Shown here: piece after piece, positions 55,787 to 64,000 of the stretch
How positions within the stretch are numbered: position 1 is the first letter of the stretch
Layout: every line of letters begins with the position of its first letter
Assembly: GCA_001548435.1 (NCBI GenBank)
Contig: AP017308.1
Coordinates: forward strand, 1,125,030-1,189,029
Source: Leptolyngbya sp. NIES-3755
GTDB lineage: Bacteria > Cyanobacteriota > Cyanobacteriia > Leptolyngbyales > Leptolyngbyaceae
Direction: 5' to 3'
DNA length: 64,000 nt
The notes under the pieces: generated by a model
What the model was told of the DNA's origin: nothing
Databases searched by the model: none
Seen by the model: only the letters and a program-made list of their open reading frames with translations
Position numbers and translations under genes: made by a program

Positions 55787-57322
55787 TTAATGTCCTGCGT
55801 AATCGTTTCCTGAACCGTATTGCCAAGCGTCTACCCATCGATTCCAAACATATTGCTGCGGGGGCGAAAGAGTAGGCTTGAATTCTTGTGCGATCGAATA
55901 AAGCGCGGTGTAGCTTGCCAGATTGAAATAGTGCAGCATCCAATCTAGCAAAGCAAAGATCCCAACGTGGGGGATAATTCTCAAAACAAGTGCTGGATGT
56001 AGAACGCCTGTCTTGAGAAGCGTTTGAGAAAGTGGAATAAACTGAACGACATCTTGTAAAAACGGTTTTAAAACTTGTTCGCCTAATCCTTGCATTTCTG
56101 CAAACACCGCGACTAACAATTGATTGATTTGCTCAGGATCAGCTTTTTGATTGACACCAACACTCATCGATCGCTGAAATAACCAAGTGACTGATAAATT
56201 CGGCTGATACGGTTGCAGTAAAGCCAGAGAAGAACGATCGAGCAGTTCTAATTTTAATGCTTCATCAATCCCATTTGTTAACCGTTTCAAATGTCGAACC
56301 ATTGCACCAAATCCACCAAAACTCAGCGGTGATTGACTACCACTACTATCACCAACAGGTAGAATTCGATCCCACTCTAATTTTAGTGGACTTTGCCGAT
56401 AACAAGGGAAAATTCCGAATAATGCACGAACGAATTCGAGTTGATCTAAGTCAGCGTCTTGATACTCAGGAAGTAGTTTAAAGTAATCATCGAAAAGCGT
56501 TTCTAGAGAGAAGCGATCGCGATCTGCATCCAAATAAGTAAACAGATAAGTCGTTCTTCCATCTCGTGCCGGGAATGCCTCCCAAAAATACTGGCACTGT
56601 TTCTGAATGGGCGTAAATGAAGCAATCAAATCACCCGATTCATTTTGATTAAATCCTTTCGCACAAGTGCCAACAACAAGACAGACTCCATCGGGTTTCT
56701 TTCCCTGTCTTGCTTGTCGAACGATCGGTGAAAAGTGCCCCATTGCATCAAGCATTAAACGGGCATTAATCGATCGATTCACACTCACACCATTCTGATA
56801 AACTTCGATCGTTTCAAATGGCGTATTTTCAAGCAGATTTCCACCATTTTTAAGAAAGAATTGCTTCAGTGTTTCTAATAGATAAACAGGCTCAACACCA
56901 ATATTTAGGACATCTTTGACAAAGATTTCAGAATCTTCAGAAAAACTGACTCGAACCGGATTGAATTGAGTTGCGATCGCAGTCTCCAATTCTTCTTCAC
57001 TCAACAATCCCAATTCAATAAATGTCTCCAATTCCTGACGTGAAATATTCCATTCTTGCTCACGCCCTTTCAAAATGCCGCGTTCGATCAGCGTCACCCG
57101 CCAACCTTTCTGAACCAACGCTGCCCCAATCAAAATTCCTAAAGTGCCACCGCAAATTACGATATCCCAATCAACGGAATCTAAATTTCTATCGCAAACT
57201 TGCACCACATTCGGAACAGGCATTGCATCTTCTCGTAGCGCCTTCCACAAGGCATCAACTCGACGCAACCCCTCCAGTGGACTCCCCGGAATCTTGGCTA
57301 GAACTTCTTCAGTGATTGACAT
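55787..57322 (-). CDS. cruP: CruP-type lycopene-cyclase-like flavoprotein
   Basis: A 511-residue FAD-binding protein with dinucleotide-binding motif VICGGTLGILIGAALVQKGWRVTLIE near 54-79 and the CruA/CruP-type segment GREQEWNISRQELETFIELGLLSEEEL. A later PVGDSSGSQSPLSFGGFGAM carries the second flavin contact. CruP occurs in all cyanobacteria and in plants, where it limits carotenoid epoxide build-up under stress; it resembles the cyclase CruA but activity as a cyclase is doubtful. It sits between the ketoacyl synthase and SirB1 genes, separated by 14 and 3 nt. Confidence 0.8.
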   Translation of the reverse strand: MSITEEVLAKIPGSPLEGLRRVDALWKALREDAMPVPNVVQVCDRNLDSVDWDIVICGGTLGILIGAALVQKGWRVTLIERGILKGREQEWNISRQELETFIELGLLSEEELETAIATQFNPVRVSFSEDSEIFVKDVLNIGVEPVYLLETLKQFFLKNGGNLLENTPFETIEVYQNGVSVNRSINARLMLDAMGHFSPIVRQARQGKKPDGVCLVVGTCAKGFNQNESGDLIASFTPIQKQCQYFWEAFPARDGRTTYLFTYLDADRDRFSLETLFDDYFKLLPEYQDADLDQLEFVRALFGIFPCYRQSPLKLEWDRILPVGDSSGSQSPLSFGGFGAMVRHLKRLTNGIDEALKLELLDRSSLALLQPYQPNLSVTWLFQRSMSVGVNQKADPEQINQLLVAVFAEMQGLGEQVLKPFLQDVVQFIPLSQTLLKTGVLHPALVLRIIPHVGIFALLDWMLHYFNLASYTALYSIAQEFKPTLSPPQQYVWNRWVDAWQYGSGNDYAGH

Positions 57323-57336
57323 TCATCCATCATAAT

Positions 57337-58449
57337 TTATTGGCTGAATGCCACGATCGCATTTTGCCCCCCAAATCCAAAACTAAAGCAGAGAACATTT
57401 TCTAGTTTTGCTGATTGAGCCGATCGAGCGATCGCAATTCCAAATTCATTATTCCTAATTCCCACATTCGGCGGCACGATCTGATTCTTCAATGCCATCA
57501 AACAAAATGCCGCTCCCAACGCTCCCGATCCGCCCAACGTATGGCCAGTTGCGCCTTTCGTCGAACTCACCCAAACCGAATCCGCAAAACACTGTTGAAT
57601 CAAATGCGCCTCATTTCGATCGTTCAACTGGGTTGCCGTTCCATGGGCGTGAATGTAATCGATCTTGTTCGCTGTTAAACCAATCCGATCGAGGCACTGA
57701 TTCACAGCCGCGATCGCTGCTCGACTCCCTGGTTCTGGTGCGCTCACATGATAGCCATCCGCCGTCAACCCAAATCCCAAAACTCGCCCATAAATTTCTG
57801 CCTTTCGTTGCTGCGCTAATTCTTCTGATTCAAGAACAAAAACCGCGCCACCTTCACCCAAAACCAAACCTTGTCGATCGACATCAAACGGAAACGCGCC
57901 ATCTTTCGCCAATGCTCCCATCCGTTCAAATCCAATCAGCGTCAACGGCGTAATCGGAGCTTCGATCGCTCCACAAATCACGCGCTGACATTGCCCACTC
58001 CAAATTAATTCCGCCCCTCGTGCGATCGCCCAAAGTCCTGTCGCACACGCCGCCATCGGAGCCAAAACAATTCCTTGAGACTGAATCAATTGAGCCGTTG
58101 CGATCGCGCTTCCATTCGGCAAAGTCCTCAACCAATTGGAAAACTCACTCTGTCCCGTCGTGAATCGTTCCCACTGCGCCTGATTTCCCCGACTCGATCC
58201 AACCACAACCCCACAATCCAACAGCGGAAATTCTAAACCCGCATCCTTTACCGCATCGGAAACGACTTGTCGAGTTAGGCTCAAAATTTCTGCTGGATGC
58301 TTGCCAATTAATGCGATCGGTCTCGGTTCCAACGACGAAAAAGGCTGGTAGAACTGAATGCCTGAGCGACCTTCTACCAACCTTTCCCAAGTTCGCGCCA
58401 GATTTCCCAACGCTGAAATCAATCCAATGCCAGTAACAGCAACGTTCAT
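57337..58449 (-). CDS. beta-ketoacyl-ACP synthase (KAS I/II-like)
   Basis: A 370-residue condensing enzyme. The active-site triad is visible: Cys135 in APMAACATGLW, His269 in IHAHGTATQLND and His303 in KGATGHTLGGSG. It is shorter than FabF (about 415 residues) and its N-terminus starts directly with MNVAVTGIGLISALG. It elongates acyl chains from malonyl-ACP, but a main FabF is probably elsewhere and this may be a divergent paralogue. Its ATG follows the cyclophilin stop directly (TGAATG), and cruP follows after 14 nt. Confidence 0.82.
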   Translation of the reverse strand: MNVAVTGIGLISALGNLARTWERLVEGRSGIQFYQPFSSLEPRPIALIGKHPAEILSLTRQVVSDAVKDAGLEFPLLDCGVVVGSSRGNQAQWERFTTGQSEFSNWLRTLPNGSAIATAQLIQSQGIVLAPMAACATGLWAIARGAELIWSGQCQRVICGAIEAPITPLTLIGFERMGALAKDGAFPFDVDRQGLVLGEGGAVFVLESEELAQQRKAEIYGRVLGFGLTADGYHVSAPEPGSRAAIAAVNQCLDRIGLTANKIDYIHAHGTATQLNDRNEAHLIQQCFADSVWVSSTKGATGHTLGGSGALGAAFCLMALKNQIVPPNVGIRNNEFGIAIARSAQSAKLENVLCFSFGFGGQNAIVAFSQ

Positions 58450-59271
58450 TCAAGGCGAAGTTGTCGGACTAGGAGATGGACTTGCAGTAGAACTTGTCGC
58501 TCCACCCGTTTTCAAATTCTCAATTCCTTTCGTCACCGTTGCAGAATCAATACGATCGCCCTGCTGAATCTTATCTACGGTTTCCATGCCCTGAGTTACA
58601 TACCCAAAGACCGCATAGTTTCCGTCCAAGAACTGCAAATCTGACAGCGCCACATAGAACTGCGAAGAAGCAGAATCCGGATTCATCGATCGAGCCATCG
58701 CCAGCGCTCCACGCGTATGCTTCAGTTTCGGAGGCACATTTACCCCAGCTTCCGCAAACGTCCGACTATAAATCGGCTCTTTCGCATTCTGAGGCGTAAT
58801 TTCTAGCGGAATATCACGCGGCTGTTTCGTCGCTGGATCAATAAATCCGCCTGTTCCCAAACGGTCGATCGGCACATTTGGATCTTTACTCTGAGGATCG
58901 CCCCCTTGCACCACAAACGGCTGCGGCTCTCTCACCACACGATGAAACACTAAGCCGTCATACACTTTCCGATTCACCAAATCGACAAAATTTCCTGCGG
59001 TGATCGGCGCGTTCGTGCCATCGATTTCCATGGTGATTGGCGAACCCTTAACCGTCATCACCACAGTCGCTTTTCCCTGCAATCTCGGCAGTCCACCCAC
59101 TTGAGGAGAAGGAGAAGTCGTGGCAGGCACAGTTGCGGTCGGAGCAGGACTACTTGCAGTAGGCGTTCCAGTGGGTGTAGCCGATGTTCCTTGCTCTCCG
59201 TTACATCCAACCAGAGCAAACATCGTAATGATTACTAGGGATACCAGCCAATTCTGGAGTTTTGTCTGCAT
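58450..59271 (-). CDS. cyclophilin-type peptidyl-prolyl isomerase, lipoprotein
   Basis: A 273-residue lipoprotein with a lipobox at LVGC (about residue 23), a Thr/Pro/Ala-rich linker and a cyclophilin domain (about 75-245) with ITAGNFVDLVNRKVYDGLVFHRVV and SQFYVALSDLQFLDGNYAVFGYV. It catalyses proline isomerisation of exported proteins in the periplasm or thylakoid lumen. The ATG at 59271 (MQTKLQNWLVS) gives a proper signal peptide, unlike 59298. It heads the run to the ketoacyl synthase, cruP and SirB1 genes. Confidence 0.85.
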   Translation of the reverse strand: MQTKLQNWLVSLVIITMFALVGCNGEQGTSATPTGTPTASSPAPTATVPATTSPSPQVGGLPRLQGKATVVMTVKGSPITMEIDGTNAPITAGNFVDLVNRKVYDGLVFHRVVREPQPFVVQGGDPQSKDPNVPIDRLGTGGFIDPATKQPRDIPLEITPQNAKEPIYSRTFAEAGVNVPPKLKHTRGALAMARSMNPDSASSQFYVALSDLQFLDGNYAVFGYVTQGMETVDKIQQGDRIDSATVTKGIENLKTGGATSSTASPSPSPTTSP

Positions 59272-59334
59272 TTCTAGATACCTATTCCAACAAACCATCT
59301 AACATCTTACGCACTTTTGCCGAGATGAATCAGA

Positions 59335-59373
59335 CAAAAAAGAAGCTTGTAGAATTTCGCTCCACAAGCCTTT
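59335..59373 (-). terminator. ycf4 terminator
   Basis: AGCTTGTAGA (59344-59353) pairs with TCCACAAGCC (59361-59370), with an AT/G mismatch or two at the ends. On the minus strand it is followed by TTTTTT, 22 nt after the ycf4 stop. Confidence 0.65.
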
Positions 59374-59394
59374 ATACGTTTTGGAGATCAAACT

Positions 59395-59961
59395 TTAGAG
59401 TCCTTCAAGCGGCACACTCAAAAATCGAGCCAGTCCTGCCGCTTCATTTTCCAATTCTGCCAAGGTCATGGGCTGTCCCACTCGCGTCAAGGGAAGATCA
59501 CGCATCCCTTTCACTTTGAGATACAGCGATCGACGGGGATTGACTCCTTCTCTCAAAGTCACCTTAATCGCTTGCACATCTGCGGTTTTGAGGTCCACTT
59601 CCACCCGTCGATTCTTTCCTGGAAATCCCCAACGAAAGAGTTTCACTGCCCCAGTTTCTTTATTAAATTCGTTGTATCCGCCCCCCAAATCGAGCGCGAT
59701 CGACAACCAAAGATAGGTCGCCAACAGCAATCCAGCCGTACCATAAAAGCCCATCACAATCCCTTGCGGAATAAATAAAAGCTGAGTCGGATCAGAAAAC
59801 GGCAGCAAATTCACCTTTGTATAGCTAGAAATTGCAGCGAGAAAGAATCCGGTTGCCCCAATCGAAACAATCGTCGCCCAAAAATAATTACTAAACCGCC
59901 GCGCCCCCAACACCGACTGCCGCAACACAAGATTTTCTGAAGACGTGGTTTCTGTCGCCAT
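59395..59961 (-). CDS. ycf4: photosystem I assembly protein Ycf4
   Basis: A 188-residue membrane protein with two transmembrane segments near the N-terminus (YFWATIVSIGATGFFLAAISSY and MGFYGTAGLLLATYLWLSIAL) and the conserved GGGYNEFNKETGAVKLFRWGFPGKNRR. Ycf4 helps to assemble photosystem I in the thylakoid. The ATG at 59961 (MATETTSSEN) fits the family; the frame extends to 59982. It is divergent to psbD, sharing a 359-bp upstream region. Confidence 0.9.
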   Translation of the reverse strand: MATETTSSENLVLRQSVLGARRFSNYFWATIVSIGATGFFLAAISSYTKVNLLPFSDPTQLLFIPQGIVMGFYGTAGLLLATYLWLSIALDLGGGYNEFNKETGAVKLFRWGFPGKNRRVEVDLKTADVQAIKVTLREGVNPRRSLYLKVKGMRDLPLTRVGQPMTLAELENEAAGLARFLSVPLEGL

Positions 59962-60224
59962 GACGTTTCCCAAAAATTTCAAAATTTTCTAGTTTGTTGA
60001 TCGCTCTCGATCGTGTCCCTGAGCGTTCTACAATCTTAAAAACAACTCTAATCAGTATACTCCCTACAACGCTTCGTTACGTGAACGCAAACATAAGTAT
60101 AGATGCTTATTGACAAATGAACTCTCTCAGAAAGAGATCCTTTAATGAAAACGCCGAAACAGTTGATAAGAGCAGCGATCGCAGAAAAATTCAAAAAAAG
60201 TTAGCTGAGATTTCACGTATCGGT

Positions 60225-60252
60225 TTGTAAATTTCTTAATTTCTCCTATTAT
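60225..60252 (+). promoter_or_regulatory. possible psbD promoter
   Basis: TTGTAA (60225-60230) and TATTAT (60247-60252) with a 16-bp spacer give a start about 60 nt before the psbD ATG. AGAGG at 60306-60310 is the ribosome site. I see no clear tandem HLR1 box nearby. Confidence 0.35.
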
Positions 60253-60320
60253 TAATAGACATATAAACTCGTTCACTCTAGACAGCTCGCAATTTTAGTA
60301 AAGCTAGAGGATTTTGATTC

Positions 60321-61379
60321 ATGACCATCGCAGTAGGTCGCGCCCCAGCGCAGAGAGGCGTATTCGATGCCCTCGACGACTGGCTCAAACGCGATAGATT
60401 CGTCTTCGTCGGCTGGTCAGGTATCCTGCTTTTCCCCTGTGCCTTCCTGGCACTCGGCGGCTGGATGACCGGCACCACCTTCGTGTCCTCCTGGTACACC
60501 CACGGACTCGCCTCCTCGTACCTCGAAGGCTGTAACTTCCTCACCGTTGCCGTTTCCACTCCCGCAGACAGCTTGGGACACTCCTTGCTGCTGCTCTGGG
60601 GACCGGAAGCACAAGGTGACTTCACCCGCTGGTGTCAACTCGGCGGACTCTGGACCTTCGTTGCCCTCCACGGCGCGTTCGGTCTGATCGGCTTCTGTCT
60701 ACGTCAGCTCGAAATCGCACGACTCGTCGGCATTCGTCCGTACAACGCGATCGCGTTCACCGGACCGATCGCGGTATTCGTCTCGGTGTTCTTGATGTAC
60801 CCGTTGGGACAATCGAGCTGGTTCTTCGCACCCTCGTTTGGTGTCGCTGCAATCTTCCGTTTCATCTTGTTCATCCAAGGGTTCCACAACTTCACCCTGA
60901 ACCCGTTCCACATGATGGGCGTGGCTGGGATTCTCGGTGGCGCACTGCTGTGTGCGATTCATGGAGCGACGGTTGAGAACACCTTGTTTGAAGACGGCGA
61001 CGGGTCGAGCACCTTCCGGGCGTTTAACCCGACCCAAGCCGAAGAAACCTATTCGATGGTGACCGCGAACCGCTTCTGGTCACAGATCTTCGGAATTGCC
61101 TTCAGCAACAAACGGTGGTTGCACTTCTTCATGCTGTTCGTCCCTGTGACGGGACTGTGGATGGCATCGGTGGGCATCATCGGGATTGCGCTCAACCTGC
61201 GCGCCTACGACTTCGTCTCTCAGGAACTTCGAGCTGCTGAAGACCCGGAATTTGAAACGTTCTACACGAAGAACATTTTGCTGAACGAGGGCATCCGGGC
61301 GTGGATGGCATCTCAGGATCAGCCGCATGAACACTTTGTATTCCCTGAAGAGGTTCTCCCACGTGGTAACGCTCTCTAA
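60321..61379 (+). CDS. psbD: photosystem II reaction centre protein D2
   Basis: The 352 residues are the normal D2 length. N-terminal [25 protein letters not shown], five membrane helices and the chlorophyll, quinone and iron ligands (for example [12 protein letters not shown] and the HFFMLF helix) are all intact. D2 forms the photosystem II core with D1 and carries the QA site. Codon use here is visibly biased to C in the third position compared with neighbours, as in strongly expressed genes. The end overlaps psbC by 17 nt. Confidence 0.97.
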   Translation: MTIAVGRAPAQRGVFDALDDWLKRDRFVFVGWSGILLFPCAFLALGGWMTGTTFVSSWYTHGLASSYLEGCNFLTVAVSTPADSLGHSLLLLWGPEAQGDFTRWCQLGGLWTFVALHGAFGLIGFCLRQLEIARLVGIRPYNAIAFTGPIAVFVSVFLMYPLGQSSWFFAPSFGVAAIFRFILFIQGFHNFTLNPFHMMGVAGILGGALLCAIHGATVENTLFEDGDGSSTFRAFNPTQAEETYSMVTANRFWSQIFGIAFSNKRWLHFFMLFVPVTGLWMASVGIIGIALNLRAYDFVSQELRAAEDPEFETFYTKNILLNEGIRAWMASQDQPHEHFVFPEEVLPRGNAL

Positions 61380-62745
61380 TCCTTCATTTGCAGGCAACCG
61401 CGACCAAGAATCATCCGGATTCGCATGGTGGGCTGGTAATGCTCGTTTAATCAATCTCTCTGGTAAATTATTGGGTGCTCACGTCGCCCACGCTGGTCTG
61501 ATCGTGTTCTGGGCAGGTGCAATGACCTTGTTTGAGGTCGCTCACTTTATCCCTGAAAAACCGATGTATGAGCAAGGCTTGATCTTGCTGCCTCACTTGG
61601 CTTCCCAAGGTTGGGGTGTTGGACCGGGTGGCGAAGTGATTGACACCTTCCCATATTTCGTTGTTGGCGTTCTGCACTTGATCTCCTCGGCTGTTCTCGG
61701 CTTGGGCGGTATCTATCACGCAGTTCGGGGACCGGAAACGCTTGAAGAGTACTCGTCTTTCTTCGGTTACGACTGGAAAGACAAGAACCAGATGACTAAT
61801 ATCATCGGCTATCACTTGATCCTCTTAGGTGCAGGTGCGCTGTTGTTGGTTGTAAAAGCAATGTTCTTCGGTGGTTTGTATGACACTTGGGCACCCGGTG
61901 GTGGTGATGTCCGTTTGGTCACAAACCCGACTTTGAACCCTGCTAAAATCTTCGGCTATTTGCTGAAAGCGCCTTTCGGTGGTGAAGGCTGGCTGATCAG
62001 TGTTGACAACCTCGAAGATATCGTCGGTGGTCACATCTGGGTTGGATTCATCTGTATTGCAGGCGGTATCTGGCACATTCTGACTAAGCCGTTTGGCTGG
62101 GCGCGTCGTGCGCTCGTTTGGTCGGGTGAAGCTTACCTGTCCTACAGCTTGGGTGCGTTGTCCCTGATGGGCTTCATTGCTTCGATCTTCGTTTGGTACA
62201 ACAACACTGCTTACCCCAGCGAATTCTACGGTCCGACAGGTCCTGAAGCGTCTCAAGCGCAAGCAATGACCTTCTTGATTCGTGACCAAAAGTTGGGTGC
62301 GAACGTGGGTTCTGCTCAAGGTCCGACAGGTCTTGGTAAATACCTGATGCGATCGCCTACAGGTGAAATCATCTTCGGTGGTGAAACCATGCGCTTCTGG
62401 GACTTCCGTGGTCCTTGGTTGGAACCGCTGCGTGGACCGAACGGTCTTGATTTGAACAAGATCAAGAACGATATTCAGCCTTGGCAAGTTCGCCGTGCGG
62501 CTGAGTACATGACCCACGCTCCGTTGGGTTCGATCAACTCGGTGGGTGGTGTTGCAACGGAAATCAACTCGTTCAACTATGTGAACCCCCGTGCTTGGTT
62601 AGCAAGCTTCCACTTCATCATGGGCTTCTTCTTCTTGGTTGGTCACTTGTGGCATGCAGGTCGCGCACGTGCGGCAGTTGCAGGCTTCGAGAAAGGAATC
62701 GATCGTGAAACTGAACCCGTGTTGTCGATGCCGAACCTTGACTAA
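61363..62745 (+). CDS. psbC: photosystem II CP43 antenna protein
   Basis: A 460-residue chlorophyll-binding protein starting at the GTG at 61363 (VVTLSNPSF…). This GTG lies inside the psbD end and gives the accepted CP43 N-terminus; the ATG at 61327 would add 12 residues. An AGAGG site lies 12 nt upstream within psbD. Six membrane helices, [13 protein letters not shown] and the large lumenal loop with [20 protein letters not shown] (Arg ligand near the Mn cluster) are present. It is translated by coupling with psbD. Confidence 0.96.
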   Translation: MVTLSNPSFAGNRDQESSGFAWWAGNARLINLSGKLLGAHVAHAGLIVFWAGAMTLFEVAHFIPEKPMYEQGLILLPHLASQGWGVGPGGEVIDTFPYFVVGVLHLISSAVLGLGGIYHAVRGPETLEEYSSFFGYDWKDKNQMTNIIGYHLILLGAGALLLVVKAMFFGGLYDTWAPGGGDVRLVTNPTLNPAKIFGYLLKAPFGGEGWLISVDNLEDIVGGHIWVGFICIAGGIWHILTKPFGWARRALVWSGEAYLSYSLGALSLMGFIASIFVWYNNTAYPSEFYGPTGPEASQAQAMTFLIRDQKLGANVGSAQGPTGLGKYLMRSPTGEIIFGGETMRFWDFRGPWLEPLRGPNGLDLNKIKNDIQPWQVRRAAEYMTHAPLGSINSVGGVATEINSFNYVNPRAWLASFHFIMGFFFLVGHLWHAGRARAAVAGFEKGIDRETEPVLSMPNLD

Positions 62746-62765
62746 TTTCTAGTCAGATTCTCTTT

Positions 62766-62794
62766 AAGCCCCTGCCTTGTGTGGGGGCTTTTTG
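62766..62794 (+). terminator. psbDC terminator
   Basis: AAGCCCC pairs with GGGGCTT across a short loop and is followed by TTTTTG, 20 nt after the psbC stop. Confidence 0.85.
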
Positions 62795-62876
62795 TATGGA
62801 AAGTCTTCATCAAGTCAGATGTCTCACTCGGATCAATTGCTGTGCAATAGAAGCATTGAATTAGATGTAAAGAAGA

Positions 62877-63542
62877 ATGACTATTGCCCTATTTCTGACA
62901 GTAATTGCTGCGATCGCAGGTGCGATTAGTGCGGCTGCCCGTACCTACACGAAATTAAAACCTCAAGCTGTACCGCAATCTTTCAACACCGTACAAGAAG
63001 CAAAATCTCAAGAGGCAGAACAGCCAAGATTGCAGCCTGATTTGGATTCTGAGCGTCCTGAACCTGTTGAAGTTCCATCGGAAGTTTTTGAAGTCTCAGC
63101 AGTTTCTCCAAGTTCTGAATCGATCGAGGTTTCTGGTCAACAAAAATCCGCTGAAAGTTCGACGATCGCAATTCCTCCGATGATGCCGATCGCTGAAGTA
63201 GATATTCCGTTGGCGACTTCTTTGAAAATCTCTGATGTGGTTGACTCAGATTTGTCGATCGAGTCCAAATCTGAAGAGCATCATGCTCAGTCTGTCTTTG
63301 AAGAGATTGAACAGCTAGAGCATATTGATGAAAAACTGAATCGACTACAGCATCAGGTAACAGAGTCGGATCACTTGGTGCGATTAGCGGCTGCGGTTGA
63401 ATTGGGAGAACTTGCGAAACAGGGACAATCCCACGATCGAGTGATCACTTTACTCAATCAGTTGACGCAAGATGCCGATTTAGAAGTTCGGGTTCAAGCA
63501 GGGGCATCACTCGCAATGATTCCGGTTGAGACAGCAGAATAA
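62877..63542 (+). CDS. membrane-anchored HEAT-repeat protein
   Basis: A 221-residue protein with one N-terminal membrane helix (IALFLTVIAAIAGAISAAA), an acidic Ser/Glu/Pro-rich linker (about 30-130), and two HEAT-like repeats at the end (DHLVRLAAAVELGELAKQG and DLEVRVQAGASLAMIP). HEAT repeats bind proteins; in cyanobacteria such domains also occur in phycobilin lyases, but the catalytic features of those are absent. The ATG at 62877 follows an AGAAG-type ribosome site. Function is unknown. Confidence 0.65.
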   Translation: MTIALFLTVIAAIAGAISAAARTYTKLKPQAVPQSFNTVQEAKSQEAEQPRLQPDLDSERPEPVEVPSEVFEVSAVSPSSESIEVSGQQKSAESSTIAIPPMMPIAEVDIPLATSLKISDVVDSDLSIESKSEEHHAQSVFEEIEQLEHIDEKLNRLQHQVTESDHLVRLAAAVELGELAKQGQSHDRVITLLNQLTQDADLEVRVQAGASLAMIPVETAE

Positions 63543-63600
63543 TTTCAGTCATGCGATCGCGTTCGTGTTCTACGGCGCGATCGAGAAAACACATACACTG

Positions 63601-63921
63601 TCATTGCAGTCGTTCAAGTTGTTTAATTTTGTCCATGAGGAGTTGGACTTGTTTTGGTTTATTCCGAAACCATTCGGTTGACCAAATCCGGTGAATTCGC
63701 CAACCCAATTTTTCGAGAACTGCTTGTCTTAGTCGATCGCGATCTCTTGCGGTTGGAGAACTATGATAAGACGCGCCATCGCATTCAATTCCCAATATGA
63801 ATTCGCCTGGGCGATCATTGTTAGCGATCGCCAGATCAATTCGGTAGCCTGAACATCCAACCTGAGTCCGAATAGTATATTTTTCTAGGAATGACGGTTG
63901 CCGAGTCAAGGTGTAATAAAC
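63601..63921 (-). pseudogene. C-terminal PD-(D/E)XK nuclease domain (MTES_1575-like), gene broken by IS4
   Basis: About 106 residues remain: QVGCSGYRIDLAI, LGIECDGASYH, ARDRDRLRQAVLEKLGWRIHRIWST. These are the Asp and Glu-x-Asp catalytic elements of the DUF559/REase_MTES_1575 endonuclease type, which usually forms the C-terminus of large SF1 helicase proteins with DUF4011-type N-termini, some linked to phage defence. Here the frame is cut by the second IS4-family copy at 63922. The rest of the gene, if present, lies beyond the window. Confidence 0.75.
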
Positions 63922-64000
63922 TTCAGGGGGTGACAACGAAGCTACAAAGCAGACTGGATCAAGGAAATGGCGTTCAGACCTCGCTGGAAAAAGGTGCGTT
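63922..64000 (-). mobile_element. IS4-family insertion sequence, copy 2 (left end only)
   Basis: The 79 bases are identical to the first 79 bases of the element at 7491-8763, including the 17-bp terminal repeat. The copy continues past the window edge. Confidence 0.9.

Noticed and set aside
61825-62517. 230-codon antisense frame in psbC
   Set aside because: A shadow of strongly biased codon use on the other strand; CP43 is certain here.

Overview
The window is chromosomal DNA from a cyanobacterium. It carries overlapping psbD and psbC (photosystem II D2 and CP43), ycf4 (photosystem I assembly), a CruP-type flavoprotein, a tocopherol cyclase, a carotenoid oxygenase, a FdC2-like ferredoxin and many families found mainly in cyanobacteria (DUF6464, DUF6887/6888, DUF928, AAA_35, vMAP-type HTH). 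The HIP1-type palindrome GCGATCGC is very frequent. The large sensory repertoire and the haemagglutinin/CHAT genes fit a larger-genome filamentous lineage, but nothing here fixes the genus.

Layout. 1-5.8 kb: a Coq4-like protein, an AzgA-type purine permease, a glycosyltransferase and a truncated gene next to an ISAs1-family element, enclosed by two inverted copies of a 130-bp noncoding block. 5.9-10.9 kb: one very large membrane-protein gene cut in two by an IS4-family element with a 9-bp target duplication. 11-13.3 kb: ferredoxin, a toxin-antitoxin pair and a PBP4-type peptidase. 13.9-24.1 kb: a CHASE2 histidine kinase preceded by a tiny secreted DUF928-like peptide gene, then housekeeping genes (Nudix, RluA, ABC permease, apt, HAD phosphatase, tocopherol cyclase). 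24.15-28.5 kb: a 4.3-kb integrative element in tRNA-Arg(CCU), with integrase, att repeats, phased arm-type repeats, a SprT-like protein with an altered active site and two small cargo genes.

28.5-47.4 kb is a signalling and surface region: an AMIN protein, a chemoreceptor whose GAF domain has the paired cysteines of DXCF cyanobacteriochromes, two AAA_35 ATPases, a response regulator, a CHASE2 hybrid kinase, DUF928, a CHAT peptidase-like protein and a large TpsA/filamentous-haemagglutinin gene. The last four are tightly coupled on one strand (ATGA overlaps), so they probably work as one unit. Its first gene, tpsA, is now interrupted by a second ISAs1 copy with an 11-bp target duplication. Removing the element and one repeat restores a 1388-codon frame exactly.

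47.6-59.4 kb: a DUF433/DUF5615 toxin-antitoxin cassette ending in an attC-like hairpin, carotenoid oxygenase, Crp regulator, a free-standing DALR-domain protein, a candidate small RNA with a strong promoter and phased operator repeats, a mechanosensitive-channel relative, and a close-packed minus-strand run (cyclophilin, ketoacyl synthase, CruP, SirB1). 59.4-64 kb: ycf4, psbDC, a HEAT-repeat protein, and the nuclease end of a helicase-type gene broken at the window edge by a second copy of the IS4-family element. Four genes in 64 kb are broken by or truncated beside two IS types whose copies look identical, which points to recent IS activity.
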